Shown: positions 12,991 through 25,825, counted from the first letter of the stretch. The stretch is DNA of 64,000 nucleotides from Dasyornis broadbenti (GCA_013397935.1 VZRN01004390.1:1063706-1127705), one strand, 5' to 3'. The notes: a model not told the origin generated them from the letters alone. Translations and numbers: made by a program.

Positions 12991-13220
12991 ATTTGTTTCA
13001 TCCTTTGCCAGGTTCTGTTCGAACTTCACCTTGACCTTTCTTATCCCATCTCTTCACAACCAAACTTCACTTCTATCCTCTTCCAATAGTTTCCTGGTCC
13101 TAGTTTCCACTGCCTATGCACTCGTTTCTTGCACTTTTATTTGACCATCAGTTCCCTACTTGGCTGTGCTGGTTTGTTGCCTCCCTTGTCCAATCTCTTG
13201 CTCCTGGGGATTGCTAGCTC
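12991..13220. other. Non-CR1 spacer between two CR1 pieces
   Basis: A pyrimidine-rich segment of about 230 bp with no match I recognise. It separates two CR1 pieces of the same orientation and may be deleted CR1 remnant, filler DNA, or another insertion. Confidence 0.4.
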
Positions 13221-13700
13221 TTGCACTCTATGGAAGGTGTTAAAAATCTGCTAGCTCTGTCACATTCCCTTGTCACTGAGGGTAGTCTCCCAGGGGATCC
13301 TATTGATTATCTCCTTGAAGAGCTGGAGTTCTGTTTTACTTTACTCCTTACCTGGCCCATATTCCTCAGGACTATGAACTCTACCAGCATGGGATCATTG
13401 CAGCCCAGGCTGCCTCCAGTCTTGACATCCCCAATTTTCTTGCTTGTGTTCATGACCAACAGATCCAGTATTGCATGCCCTCTGGTAGGGCTGCCTATTA
13501 CCTGGCTCAAGAAGTTACGCATTCCAGGATTCTCCCGGATTGCCTCAAGCTCGCTGTGCTCCTTCCCCAGCAGCTGTCAGGGTGGTTGAAGTCCCTCAGC
13601 AGGATGAGAGCCTGAGAGCACAGTGCCTCCTGTAGCCGGAGCAAGAAGGCTTGGTTAGTTAGGCTCCCCTTTATCAAGCATGGCCGCTTTTGCACAATAT
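13221..13700 (-). mobile_element. CR1 LINE ORF2 endonuclease fragment, disrupted
   Basis: On the minus strand the frame 13507-13695 contains 'SQALILLRDFNHPDSCW'. The overlapping frame 13307-13522 contains 'FLSQVIGSPTRGHAILDLL' and later 'GDVKTGGSLGCNDPMLVEF'. These are in order the C-terminal half of the CR1 apurinic-like endonuclease domain. It is known in the family as GDFNHPDICW, then a T-R-RGA-LDL-L-N segment, then GSLGCSDHE-VEF. The catalytic SDH region is altered here to CNDP, so the His is lost. A change of frame separates the two pieces, and further down, near 13225-13320, a third frame carries the sequence that follows the endonuclease. The copy is therefore inactive. It precedes the reverse transcriptase in an intact element, which is absent here. 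Confidence 0.9.
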
Positions 13701-15510
13701 TATAGCTAAGTTTTTTATTGATATGGGAAACATTGTAGTGTATTTGAACAAGTGTTTACTGAAATTAACCTCTAAATGTAAATATGTGGATTTGGAAAGA
13801 AGACCTGGTTTTAAGAGTTAAAATGATTTAGCCGTAATTCAATGAGAAGCTATATAAGCTTCAGTTTTCCTAGCAAAGAAATTGAAAATGCACACTAATA
13901 GCAGTGCACTGAAATTTACAGGTTTTTCACCTACTTTGTAATCAAACACTCTTTGAAGCCTAATTGTAGCATGTTTGATGTGGGTATTGATTTTGTTGAA
14001 ACTGTATGTACAGCCAGTGCAAACAATCCAATAATCTTGAGCCTTTATTTGTCCAAAACCATTTTAATGGCTTTTCCCACATTTATTGCTTACAACAATA
14101 TACCTTCACAGAAGCTGATTTGTGCTTTTTGTTTTGGTTTTGTTCTTGATTTACAGGCAAGCTCTTTAATTGAACTCGTAAGAACACACTGTGCATTCAG
14201 AACCTTCGAAAATAGAAGATGCATTTAAGAGGTTGTTAGTATAGTCTGCGTGGTGGAACATGGGTGCTCATTCTCTAGGGTGTAGAGCACTCAATTAAAA
14301 TAATGAAAAATCAGGATATTTGCAACTCTCTATGATACATTCAGATAATTCGAGCACCAAGACTGCTAGAGAATGTCTTACAGTCTCAGATTGAACAAGT
14401 CCCTTTGACTTCTTTTCCCTTTAAGTATTCAGGAGTTTGCCTCACTACTGCTTCATTCATCCCACAGATATATTTCATCTTTCCATACCAGAACATATTA
14501 ATGGAGTTTTCCTGAAGGTCAGCCAAAGACATAGACTCTGACACAAATTTCCAGTATACTGCAGGAAAATGAGAAGGGAACGTGTGAATACAATACAATA
14601 TCCTTCTTGTATTTTCCAAGTTTCTCTACAAACTAGATGATAAGCAGAATGTTTGTTTTAGTGTTTTTTTTAATGGAAAAGATAATACATTATAAAGAAA
14701 AAACTTCTGGGTAATTAAAGTATTTTTAAAGGAATATAAATACCATCAAAAAGATGCCATAAAAACCCCCAAAACCCACAGAATTAAAATTGCGGAGTTC
14801 ACAGCAAACATTTTTTTGTGAACAGTTATTTTTTTGCGGATCTAAACTGCACATTGGTGAATGCAATCCATATGTTTTCACATGTAGCATTTCGCCATTT
14901 TTCACTGTCAACAGCAGATCAGCCTGATCAGGGAAGGATTGGTTTGTAGAATTTAGGATATAGTCCTCTGGAGTAAAATGCTGAAGGAAATTTTGGGTGA
15001 CTAGCCTTTTTATATAATCAAGGTAGTTGTGTAGTTGTGAGGGCTCTTTTGCTCATTCTTACAACACAGGTGCAATTCTACTTATAAATGGACACAAGTA
15101 TTTAGATTCAATAGGAAGAATGCGGTCAGATTTGTACCAGAATTTTGGGGCTTCTCACCAATCTCAGCCTTTTTGCAAAATCCAAGTGCATTGAACACAA
15201 AATACCACTACTGTCTTCTATTGTCTTTTCCCCCACAGTATGCCTGGACAAAGAAAATGACGTGAGATAGTGTCTCCTCCTGTAGCTCTTACATCACAAG
15301 ACTGTCCTTGGAGTTAGGACATGACCAACATGTATCCACACATGCAAGGACACCGAACACATGCAAAATTTTCTTGTCTTCTGGTGTTCTCACCATAAGT
15401 ACCTCTGACATCCCAAAGACCTCGATCACAACAACAGATGGTTGTCATTTAAGAACACACAAGACCTTCCACATGTAGGAATAGACTCCAACAGCCAAGC
15501 ATGGATATAT
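13701..15510. other. AT-rich stretch with no recognised gene
   Basis: Only short frames (60-91 codons) without domains, and no recognised repeat. The region is low in CpG and ordinary in composition. Confidence 0.55.
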
Positions 15511-15511
15511 G

Positions 15512-15655
15512 TCATGGTTTAATCCCAGCCAGCAGCCAAGCTCCACACAGCCACTTGCTTACTTCCCCACCAGCCAGGATCGGGGAGAGAATCAGAAAGG
15601 TAAAAGCTAAAAAACTTATGGGTTGAGAGAAAGACAGTTTAATGAGGAAAGCTCT
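15512..15655 (+). mobile_element. ERV LTR 5' head fragment (ERVL-like)
   Basis: It begins with TG in 'tgtcatggtttaatcccag', then 'ccagcagccaagctccacac', 'agccacttgcttacttcccc' and 'gatcggggagagaatcagaa'. It ends near 'atgggttgagagaaagacag' and 'tttaatgagga'. This order matches my memory of the first 140 or so bases of an LTR common in neoavian birds, which starts TGTCATGGTTTAACCCCAGCC. The remaining LTR and all internal viral sequence are missing, so only a broken remnant is present. The strand is assigned by the TG start. Family assignment is from memory. Confidence 0.7.
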
Positions 15656-18600
15656 TTTGAAATATTCCTGAACTTTGAAGGTGAGCTGCAAATTCAAACT
15701 GTGGTCAAAGCCATACCTGTTTAGCAAACACTCTTGAAAGGGACAGGCTTTTTGGTTGAGGAACTTATTTTTGATTCCCTGTGACAACTCCGTGAACCAT
15801 CTCAAATAATCTTCTTGTATCAATTTAAAGCACATGTGGTCTCATTCCAAGGAAATTGTGGTAAGTGCAGAGTGCTTCCTAGGAAAACCATGGTTTAGAA
15901 AAGGTCACAACTGGCATGTAAACATGTCAGCTGCCTGTTGGATTATTCCTCTAATGTGTATATTTCTTTATAAGATAAATATGTTTTTAAAAGTATACAA
16001 ACCCACTTAGCATTCCATCAACACAAGTGAAACTGTCACAATTAAGCAATTATTTTTTAGACACACAGCTGGCAAGGCCGAAAGATCACTCCTATGGACA
16101 TGAGACACATACTCATGTCATAAAATTGTGACACAAGTAGCATATAGTCTGGCCAAGCTAGAGTTACTTTTAAATTACCTCTGATAAAATCCGAGTGACA
16201 TAAAAAACTTACAGACAGACCCAGGAAAACAGGACTAAAAATCCCATTTCCTTTGTCTTCATTGGACAGCATTTCCACTGTTGTTCAAATTAAATAAGCA
16301 AATGAAGATGCTATTCTGATGGCCATTTTGGTATAGATTAATTAATTAAATCCAAATTGAATTTATTTTTGAACAAATTCACTCAAAAGCACTTATGCTA
16401 TGTGCCTGTATGTTATAGAGTTTACAAGTGAATGCAGAGAAAAGGAGGTGGTAGAAAGTTAGTCCAGTATAAAAGCCAATATAATTATTACAAAGAATTA
16501 CACATACCATAGGTTAAGAACACATAATTCAAGCTGTAAACCTATATATTTTTTAAAAATTAAAAATCTGTCTGAAAAAATTTAATTAGGTCACATGTAT
16601 TAGGATTTTGTTTGCAAGATCACACAGACTTTGCTTGCAAGATCACACAGACTTTGCTTGCAAGATCACACAATTCCCCCCCACCCCACACCTTTTACCT
16701 GTAGAAGAATCCTGATTTCTTTTTGCAGAGGATGAAGGAAGGAAGTGAATCAAAATGTCACCAGTGAAGCATCTCATATGCAGAGCCCGCTGCATAATTT
16801 GTCATCAAGAAGAAAAAACACAGGGAAAGAAGCCAGAAGTATTGAGATTAACAAAATTAGGTCCTTTGGCAAGGGAGTTATATGTTCCCCAGGAGAATAG
16901 GTTTCTATCCTTGCCACTGCAGGAAAGTTGCTGAGTAACATTTATGTGCAAACATTAAGGCTCAGAAGAGATTTAGATATTGCTGCTGACACTAAAAAGA
17001 CTACAAATTAGGCATGTGGCTTAGGAGAGAAAATTTAAATTAGAACCTCTATAAAATGGGGAGCCTGAAGCAGATGGGAGCAGGTGTCACAACACCAGCC
17101 ACACAGAATGGAAATAAATGATTAAGAAACACTGAATAGAGGGGTTGGTTTGCACTCCTTTCCATTTTGGATGACGTGGCTCCCCAAAACTGAGATTCAT
17201 AGCCCAGAATCCTACTTGTCTGCTTAGCTTGTCCCATCAGCAGACACCAAATCTACAGGGTAGTGCTCCTATTCTCTGAACAGCTACAATGGCTACAGCC
17301 AGAAGCTATATTTCTGAGACTTTTCTCAGCACAGCACAAATCAAATTTATATAATAATTTCTCAGGAGAGAAAACCGGTCAGCCACTAGATTATAAAACA
17401 ATAAAGATGTATAAGGCTGGTTTATCAATCCCACCAATGACATTTATTCCCCTGCAACTCAAATCTGATTTTCATTTGTTTTGTTCGGTTTTTCTCCCAT
17501 TTGCTTGACCTTACCCTGATCCCAGGTGTGTTTGCACAATCAATTCTAGTTTCCAGGACCAACATCATTCCATTCTTACATTTCCAGTAATTCATAAGTC
17601 CAGACTTCTTGGCCATCTAGTACCCAGGCATCGATTTGCTGCTAAAACTATACTAGCCTCTGCTTGCTTCAGCTTCTGCAACACACATTTTCCTTCTCCA
17701 TGTTTTCTGTGCCTAACTTAGAGGGGACATGAAAAGGAAAGAAAAGACATCCTTTGAGTTTTCATGGGCAAATATTTGCTTATAAGTATTTGGAAACACT
17801 GTGGACATTTTTTTGTAATATTTCAGACTATTTAATTTTCAGCAGCCTGAAATTCCTATCTCTGTGGCTTTAAAGGCTTCTTCCAATTTCTTCATGAATA
17901 TGTTGGATTTGGGAGGAGAAGGGTGTGTTAGTGTCTTCCCAGAAGGAATTTGTTCATTGTGAGCATACAAGAGAATGGGAGCCAGCAATAAATAGAAAAT
18001 AAACACTACAACTCATGCTGCAATTTTTCTAAAATAACTATGTCATGGTGAAAAAGTTCCATGTATTCTCACCCACTAAATGTGTGTTTCTTTGCCTATG
18101 ATTTTCGATCGTGGTTATTGTCAAGCAACCATAGAGTCAACCTCTACATGAAGCTCACGGTGGCAGAGTTCAGGGAAATGCATACCTGAGAAAATTTATG
18201 TAGTTAGGCATCAATAACTCCAAAGTGTCGCTGCACCTGCAGTGACTGACATTGTCTACTCCACTAACATGAATACAAAACAAGATAATGCATGTAAAAC
18301 AAGAAATTATATGTGATTATCATAGACAGTGATTTCCAACATCAACGTGTCATATGTTGTGTTGTCATGTTTTCACAACTCAGTGCTGATGGCAAAGAAC
18401 CCATTCTTCCACAAAAGGTCTGAGCTCAGGAGAAGGTCAGAAAGGACAGTATATTCCTGTCACAGAGTAGCAAACCACACTGCAGTAATTACAAGGAACA
18501 AAACAGGCAATCCTCTGTTGTCTCACTTGCCTCAACTGCTTCTAAGTTAGACTGAGGGAAGAAAGCTACAAGATGGGACCTGCCCAGTATTGAACATTAT

Positions 18601-21600
18601 TTCTAGGAGCATGCTTTCCTTATTCTTTCATCCTTGGTTGACCTGAAAACATACTGCAATAAAGTTTTGCTTCTGGGTGTTCGGCTCAAAGTGAGCTTCT
18701 AGCATTACTTTATACATTGCAAATTATATTACAGGAAATGTAAATTACTTCTGCAGCATAATCTTTTAAGTGTTCTCAGAAAGGAAATAGTTCAATGGAT
18801 ATTTGTTTAACATCTGGCATGTTTGATCTTTCTGAGAAATCATCGTGTAAAGTGATATACTACAGAACCTTGCTATTCTTTATCTTTCACTGACTACCTA
18901 CTACTGGGAACTGTTGGAAGCAGCATTGCAACAAGGGATCAAATGATATTCATATGTGTAGAATTGAATTATTAAATTAATGTAATTCTGCTATTCATGT
19001 ATGAAAACTGGATTGCTCTGGAATAGATGGAAACAGAATGGTAAAGAAATATCAGTTAACTGAGATGTAATAAATTTACAGTACAAAGCCGGCATTAAAG
19101 CCATTTTATCTTACTTTAATGGCAGCATGTGATGTTTTTCTAAAGACGGACTGCACTTTCCACTTTAAGATTCATTTACAGAGTACCACTATCATTACAT
19201 AAACTACATGTTTCTTACTGTACTACCATAAACTCAGTTGTGCCAGCACTGAATTACATTTATAAACACTGAAAATGGAGGTACCCATCTAAAAATTACA
19301 AAATTAACTGTTCAGCTGTGTAAACAATTCAGGAAAGAGATTTCTAATAGATGTTCGGATTGATGGCCTTTTTAAGGGAGACACTATGCACTGGCACTGT
19401 GTCAAGGAAGTGTTAGCTGTATAAAATGAAAAGTATTATTTTTATACAATACATTTCAAAGAAAAAAATTTAATGTGAGTCCTTGAAAAAATGATGGTTT
19501 TTTCTTTTATAGTTGTTTACCTGCTCCAGAAAAGCCAATTTCAAGCTGTACAGAAGAACGCAAATTATTAACTTTATGTTTGCAATTTTTCTAAATTCTG
19601 GCATTTTTACTACAGGGCTTAGAAAGCACAATCATAAATCCCTTGTATTCTGTGGCTGGTTACGCATGAGGCCAGTGCAAAATCCACTAAATTTTAAGAT
19701 CATTTTAGGGCTGCAGTAGCAAGAGTGTCATCAATTAACATTCCAGGGAGATTATCAGTTTGGAAATCAAAACAGTAATAATAAATATGTAAATACATAT
19801 ATCTATACACATAAAATCTTGAGGTACAGCTTGATCTTAAGATGTGAAATTAGATTTCCACACAGATGTGCAAACTCCATACTGATGTCTCTTCTTTGCT
19901 TAAGCATTGCAAAATCTTGCACAAAACTTGGCTCCTAATCACTGTTTATCTGTTTTATGTTGCACGCTGCCTCTGAAAAGGAAAAGAGAAACAAATTAGT
20001 AATTTTAAAAAGCTGTGCACACCTGCTCAAGGAACAGGCACTACATGTGTTCCCTAGTTATACTGGTAATTTCAAGAAACTTTGGAAAAAGGCAGCAATT
20101 AGACTTTAGTTCATGTCTGCAAATCATATGGTTTTAGCATAATTTTAGAGGCATTAAAAAAATATATAAAAATAACACTCAGCTATTTCTGGTAATATTA
20201 TCAGAAAAAAATACTTTTTGTGCTGTCATCCTAGTAAGGAATCTCTGTTACAGTGCTTGAACTTTATTTCACTATGTGGCCCATCAGTGCCTGTGGAATG
20301 ATGGCCAGAGAGTCCAGCAGCATTAATGATTTAGTGGACTGTCCCCATTCAGTGATTAATCTCTCAGTGGATGCTTCTTGGACAGTAGCACCTGATGATA
20401 TTAAAACTTTTGATTTGAAAGCAGCAGTTCTATCTGACACAAAAGAAATGCTCCCTCCTGATTGAATCAGTAAGATATGTGTTAAGTGACAGCTTGTCTT
20501 ATCTGGCAGTTTCTCTTTGAATAACTTGCCAGTCCCTCCCAGAAAACATAGAAGTATTCTGGCAAAGGCATGGGACTGAAGAGAGGGTTCTTTGTTCTCT
20601 GAGATTGTCTATGGCTTGACAAGAAAGATTTAAAGATGTCTGTAGGTCACTGAAGGTTAGTATTTCCTCTGACATTATTACTTTGACAAATGAAGAGAAA
20701 ACAAACACCCTAACCATAGGAACAGAATGCCAGGATCATTGCAAATCCAGAAGCAGGCAACACTAACAAACAACTGAAGGTAAGCTTTCCGTGGCATCCA
20801 GAGCAACATCCGACTGAGGATCTGGATAAATTTGCCCCAGAGATTTATGTAGGACAAAGAATTTTTCTCTTGTTTCTTTGGGCACCTGATGATAAATCCA
20901 GATGGCTGACTCCTAGTATCGCAAGCAGAGGCTGACCACTAATTCTTTAAGCAAATATTTTCCCTCAGCCAAAAGTAAGCCCACTTTGGCCCATTACTGA
21001 AGGCAGATTGAGAAAGCAAGCAGCCATGTTATTTGTTCACTCATTCACTTACCCATCTGAGCAAATTAAGAAAACAAACCCTTCACATTTTCGTCTATCT
21101 AATTAATAAACATGCAAGCTAATAAAATTGTTTGAAATAAGATAAAATCTATATCCCTATTAAATACAACATTCTTTTAAATGTTTTACTTTTTTCTGTT
21201 TCTTTGGGTTTCTGGTGTTGGTTTGTGGTGGGATTCTTTTCCTCCAAAAAAAGAGTGCTGCACAGACTGTACTCTGTATGAAATTATTAGATGGAGTTAT
21301 TATTCTTATCTGAAATCCATTAAAACAATTTTCTTTTGAGAAGATTATAGGTGCTTCATCAGGTTTCATTTAGCTCTATCATTATTTGTTGTAAAATCAT
21401 TATTGATGGTGTATTTTTTTAACTTGCACTTGTCATAATGAGAAAAACAAAGATTGGATATAGGCCCTGTTCCTATCTCAGGACTGCTTAGGCCATACAT
21501 GATGGCCACTGTCTAATCCTACCTCCCACAGATTCAAGGTTAAAAGACTAAAGCTTCCCCTATGCAGAGTCAGAATATGTAGGGAAGTGACACTTAGACA

Positions 21601-22001
21601 CTTAACTGGAAGAAAAGGTCTCCCATGGCTTCAGGTAGAAGTGGGAGGGGATATTGCTTGCTTCATCATCCTCCTTATTTTGCTTGACTCTGCTCTTCAT
21701 GAACTCTGTTCATTTTGCCTCCTCTTTTGCTGCAGTTCACAAGTTTTCCTTTAATAACGCTTTTTCTTTTTCCTGCACCTGCTATCTGCTCTCTCTCATG
21801 AATATTTGTGTCACACAATTATGGATACGTGAATAGAGTTAGATTTGAAGTACCTACCCAGAACACAGCTCCAGCAGGTCGTTGTAAATGTCACTCCAGC
21901 AGTCATTGTATGAAGCTAGGGAAGATTTAAGAGCAGAGAAAGCTGGTCACTATACAGTGCTTCAGTGTGGACATTTAGTCACATAATAATAACCTTCTTG
22001 T
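15656..22001. other. Long AT-rich stretch with no recognised gene
   Basis: About 6.3 kb in which I found only a 23-bp minisatellite (16614-16672) and scattered AT-rich tracts, such as the stretch at 19771-19811. Open frames are all below 82 codons. The 70-codon plus frame at 20253-20465 reads somewhat like protein (acidic, Asp-rich) but matches nothing I know and has no exon context. Confidence 0.5.
16614..16672. repeat. 23-bp minisatellite, about 2.6 copies
   Basis: The unit GCAAGATCACACAGACTTTGCTT is present exactly at 16614-16636 and 16637-16659, followed by a 13-bp partial copy to 16672. It abuts a short C-rich run (16675-16686). The perfect identity implies a recent duplication or ongoing length change. 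Confidence 0.95.
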
Positions 22002-22090
22002 GGAAGGTTCCCTGGCCATGGCAGAGGAGTTGGAACTAGATGATCTTTAAGGTACCTTCCAACTCTGACCATTCCATCAGTCTATGATAA
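22002..22090 (+). mobile_element. CR1 LINE 3' terminal tail, plus strand
   Basis: The stretch 'ggccatggcagaggagttgg', 'aactagatgatctttaaggt', 'accttccaactctgaccatt' and 'ccatcagtctatgata' is the sense-strand end of a CR1 element. Such elements usually finish in repeats of the ATTCTATG type. Only about 90 bp of the 3' end is present, an extreme 5' truncation typical of CR1. Confidence 0.93.
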
Positions 22091-22429
22091 TCTGCCAATG
22101 CCACACATGTGTACACGCTGACTTTCCTGATCAGTTTAAGTCCAGAAAATGGATCTGAAGTTTTCAGATTAATTGTAATGGGAAAGAGTTAAGGAGTCAA
22201 AGCATCAGCTGATAAGAAATGCCCTGTTAGACAATGCACAGAAGGCTCCCCACAGCCGTGGCTGAAGGAGTGAGTATGTATGGAAGGGATGTGACCATGC
22301 CATATTGTGAGGTGCATTTCCCTTGCAATCTCCCAACATCCGGAGCAGACAAACCAGGGATGAATCCTCTGCCATTCCTCCTCATATTCCGCATATGAAC
22401 TGGTCATCTACAGATTTATTTAATCCCTA

Positions 22430-22720
22430 TTGAACCAGCCAATGCTCTCTGTATCCACACAACAGTCTGAGGTGTCAGTGGTCAGCTGTTTAGTACTTAC
22501 AGTGTAAAGAAGTATTTTTTATTCTTTTAGTTTTCTTGAAATCAGTCTCCTATTGTTCCGTTGAGAAGCCTCTGCTTTGTACATATCAGTGATCAGGTCT
22601 GTCACATCTTCATTATTTTCATAATTCTGTGAAACTTTTCCAGATGATCCTCTCATCTATCTCCTCTCCAAACTGAACAGTGACAGGTTTTCTACTCACA
22701 TCTGTTATTAAACACTGGGC
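22430..22720 (-). mobile_element. Possible very old CR1 fragment, minus strand
   Basis: Weak, ordered similarity to antisense CR1: 'gtaaagaagtattttttatt' near 22504, 'gatcaggtctgtcac' near 22591, and 'tctatctcctctccaaactgaacagtgacag' in pieces at 22655-22686. The last recalls the family's 'cttctctccaggctgaacagtcccag'. The matches are short and could be chance. Confidence 0.35.
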
Positions 22721-23009
22721 AATGAGAAAACCTTATGGCAATCTTGGGTGGCAAAGATACCACAGGTGTCTAAGAGATCTGGGAAAGGAAGTGGTTTGAA
22801 AAATCTTCATTTGTTTCCTGGAACTGGGCTTCTTTTCCAAGCTTGGTAAGTAAGGAATGCTTAGTCACTAAGTCCAAAAACCAGGTGTTGTTTCTTGCCT
22901 TTGTAGGACACTTACAGAATTGTCAGATTCTTTAGACTTTTCATTCCTCTTTTTACCATATTCAGTTAAAGCAAGTGGTGTCAGTGTCTGGAGGATATCA
23001 ATACACTTT

Positions 23010-23520
23010 ACCTGCACTGACTGGACCCCTGGGGCTGCCCCCACCTGGCCCACAGCCCAGGATCCCTTTTAACCCTGCTGGGGCCATTAGCCCCTGCTCC
23101 AGTGATGCCCCAGCAGGGCTGGGCTCCAGCTTCTCACAGCCCTGCCCTGCTCAGCCCTGGACTGACTGATCTGACCCACAGGCTGGCACACAGCTTGACT
23201 TGAGGCTCACCTCACCGCCGTGGATTCACCTGGCAATCAGTAGACCCGATTCTCACCCTGACCTGCTGCTTAGCTTCCTGGCATCCAGGCTTTGGACCTG
23301 CCCCACCATCACACCTTTGCCAGATGAGAGGACCAAGCTCTGGACTGGAGCTGGCTGCCACCCTTAGGTCTATCCTGCTCTCTTGCCGGTGCTGGTGGGA
23401 CTGGCACTGCCTCACTGAATCGTGCCCAGCTAGCCGTGGTATTGCTCTCAGCTGCCAGCTCTGCAGCTCTCAGGGAGCAGACAGGCCTTGCTACATCCTG
23501 ATGTGAAACGTAGATCAGCT
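23010..23520. other. GC-rich block of unknown origin
   Basis: About 500 bp clearly richer in G and C than both flanks, with many CCTG/CAGG words and a few CpGs. It lacks the CR1 signatures, and I do not recognise an LTR in it. Small frames on both strands (60-67 codons) result from composition. It ends in a 12-bp direct repeat (AGCTTCCCAATC at 23517-23528 and 23529-23540). It may be an unclassified interspersed repeat, such as a solo LTR. Confidence 0.5.
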
Positions 23521-24234
23521 TCCCAATCAGCTTCCCAATCTCAAAAAAGCATACAAAGCACTGAAATTATCTTCAATCTGCCTTTGTGCTCCTGGACATG
23601 AAAATCAAGGTGGAGGCAAAAGGACACAAACAAGAGGGACAGGAGATGACAGAGAGAAAAAGGAAGGGCTAGAAATGCTAAACTCCCTCTTTGCTTGCAA
23701 GGTTTCAGAAATACTTTAAATTGCATATACCAAACAAAGGTAAATACTGGTATTTCAAGCTTTCTCCTTTACAAAACGTTTTACAGAAATATTTTCAACA
23801 CTTTTTACTCTGCCTTCAGTATCTCTATATTCTAACATTTTTAATTAGACTGGGGAGAAAAGAATAATTAATAGGGACCAAAAAAACCACCTGTTGTTGC
23901 TTAAAATCAGGATGAATAGAAGTGTCTTTTAAAACAGCCATGAAAGCAGACATGAAAACAACTGGCAGTCCAGCTAAAACTCTCTCAGAATCCTACATTC
24001 TCGTCAGCTCCAGTACTAGTTCAGAATGTCCAGTCCATTTAGTAAATTACGCCTTTGCAAAAAATCCTAAAATTCTGAGTTCTTTACAGTTGTCAATTTT
24101 ATGATGGCATTAAGATACCAGTTTTGTATGTCTGTAAATAAAGCCATCATTATAGGTTGTTACTGGGCCATTGTAATCAAAGCAAATATGAAGATTTAAA
24201 AATGAATCCCAAATGAACAGATTCATTAATTTGG

Positions 24235-24348
24235 AAAAAAAAGAAAAAAAAAAAAACAAAAAAACCCAAACAAACAAACAAACAAAAAACCCAAACAAAC
24301 AAAAAAACAAAAAAAAAACCCCAAAAAAAAAACACCAAAAAAAAACAA
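24235..24348. repeat. A-rich simple repeat (CAAA)n / (CCCAAA)n
   Basis: Roughly 114 bp of A runs broken by single or multiple C, with a clear CAAA-repeat part at about 24268-24306. It resembles the tract at 11921. All the Lys- and Phe-rich frames over it are artefacts. Confidence 0.9.
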
Positions 24349-24800
24349 GTCAAACATCCCAGATATTTATATTCAAAACATTTCTTGAGATACATCGTTA
24401 ATGGAAGTACTCAGAAGTTTTAACTAAAACTTAATTTACAGAATGAATCCTGATTATCAAAACTGTAGGCTACAGTCAACAAGCTACCCAGGCTGATGAG
24501 GCAAAACAAAAAGCTAGAGAAATCATCTGGAATCAGATTTTTTAACATAGCTGTAAAGAGCATGGATTTTCCAAATAAAAATATTTGGGAATGTTGTTTT
24601 AAAAGACTAGTAACATTAACAAAGTTATGGGAATATTGGGTCACAGCTAAATAGATGAAAAAATATCCATTGGCATATGGACCAAGAATTGCAGCACAAG
24701 ACCAGCTCTGGAGAGTATTGCTGTATCAGTTACAGCTATTTTTAGCTGTATCCATACTCTTTACAAATACAAGGGTTTAAACTATATGGGGTTTTTCTCT

Positions 24801-24866
24801 GATTTTTGGTTGGTTGATTGGTTGGTTTTGTGTGGTTGATTACTTTGGTTTGGGGTTTGTTTTTCA
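24801..24866. repeat. TTGG/TTGA-rich tract
   Basis: A G/T-rich run containing 'ttggttggttgattggttgg' and later 'ttggtttggggtttgttttt'. It is low-complexity DNA with no coding content. Confidence 0.7.
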
Positions 24867-25825
24867 GAAGGCTTCATTTCTAAAGTATTCACTTAATGTT
24901 AGATAAAGTTCAAAGAAGTCATCTGTGAAAAAAAATATCTGATAACAACAATTCAATTGAAATTTCTTAAAGATGTGTCTGGCAGTCACTCTCATGGTTC
25001 TCTCCATTCTGTCTCACCAGACTGTGGGCTGTGGGCTGTCTCTGCAACTGGTGTGACCATTCTGTGCTAACACTGAATGGTCACACTGCCAGCATATCCA
25101 GCTGTCCTGTGAGCTGGATCAATTCATTCACTTATACAAGAAATCAGTGTAATAACTAGATCCAAGAAGAAAAACTCTACTATTTTCATCAATATAAAAC
25201 ATTAATTTATACAGGACTGAACATCTCATATTTATAATTTCTTCCCTTCAAAAGATTACAAACCTACAAGTTAAAATGACAAGGTAAAAGTGATAATAAT
25301 TTCAGCAGGATTAAATCTAAATATTTTTGAACTATTTACTTAAGACATAAAAAGCTCTAATTCATTCATTTGTTCTTATTTGGCAGGTAACAAAATACAG
25401 AAAGCTCAAGACTGTGGTACCGAAGTCCAACATTTCATACAGTACTCTGTAGCAAGCAGACTGTCAGGAGAGTTGTTTAGTCTTTGGTATGCTGTGGTTT
25501 TGCCAGCGGATGGGATTTTCTTCTGTGACTATGATTAGGTGTATCTTTGGCTGACTTTACTTTCCTTACCAAATAATTGTAAGTACCAGCAAGATCCAGT
25601 CTAGGAGATCCTCACTTTACCAGCTGCTTTGAAACATTTGGTCTGTGGTTAGGCTCTATCAAATAATCTGTAAGCATCAGAAGACAAAGATGTGAGTCAT
25701 CACAAGCAGAAAGAACACAAGTAATGTGCCATCCTGGGAAACAGAAGATTTTTCTGGGCCCTTGACATAATAGCTGCAGCTGTCAACCCCACTTTCTGGC
25801 CCTTTTGTTTCATATGATCCTTGAA

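Noticed and set aside
20253..20465. 70-codon plus frame that reads like a protein segment
   Set aside because: No motif or family recognised, no splice context, and length within chance range.
24110..24401. Apparent membrane protein of Phe, Leu, Val and Cys
   Set aside because: It is the antisense of the CAAA-type simple repeat.
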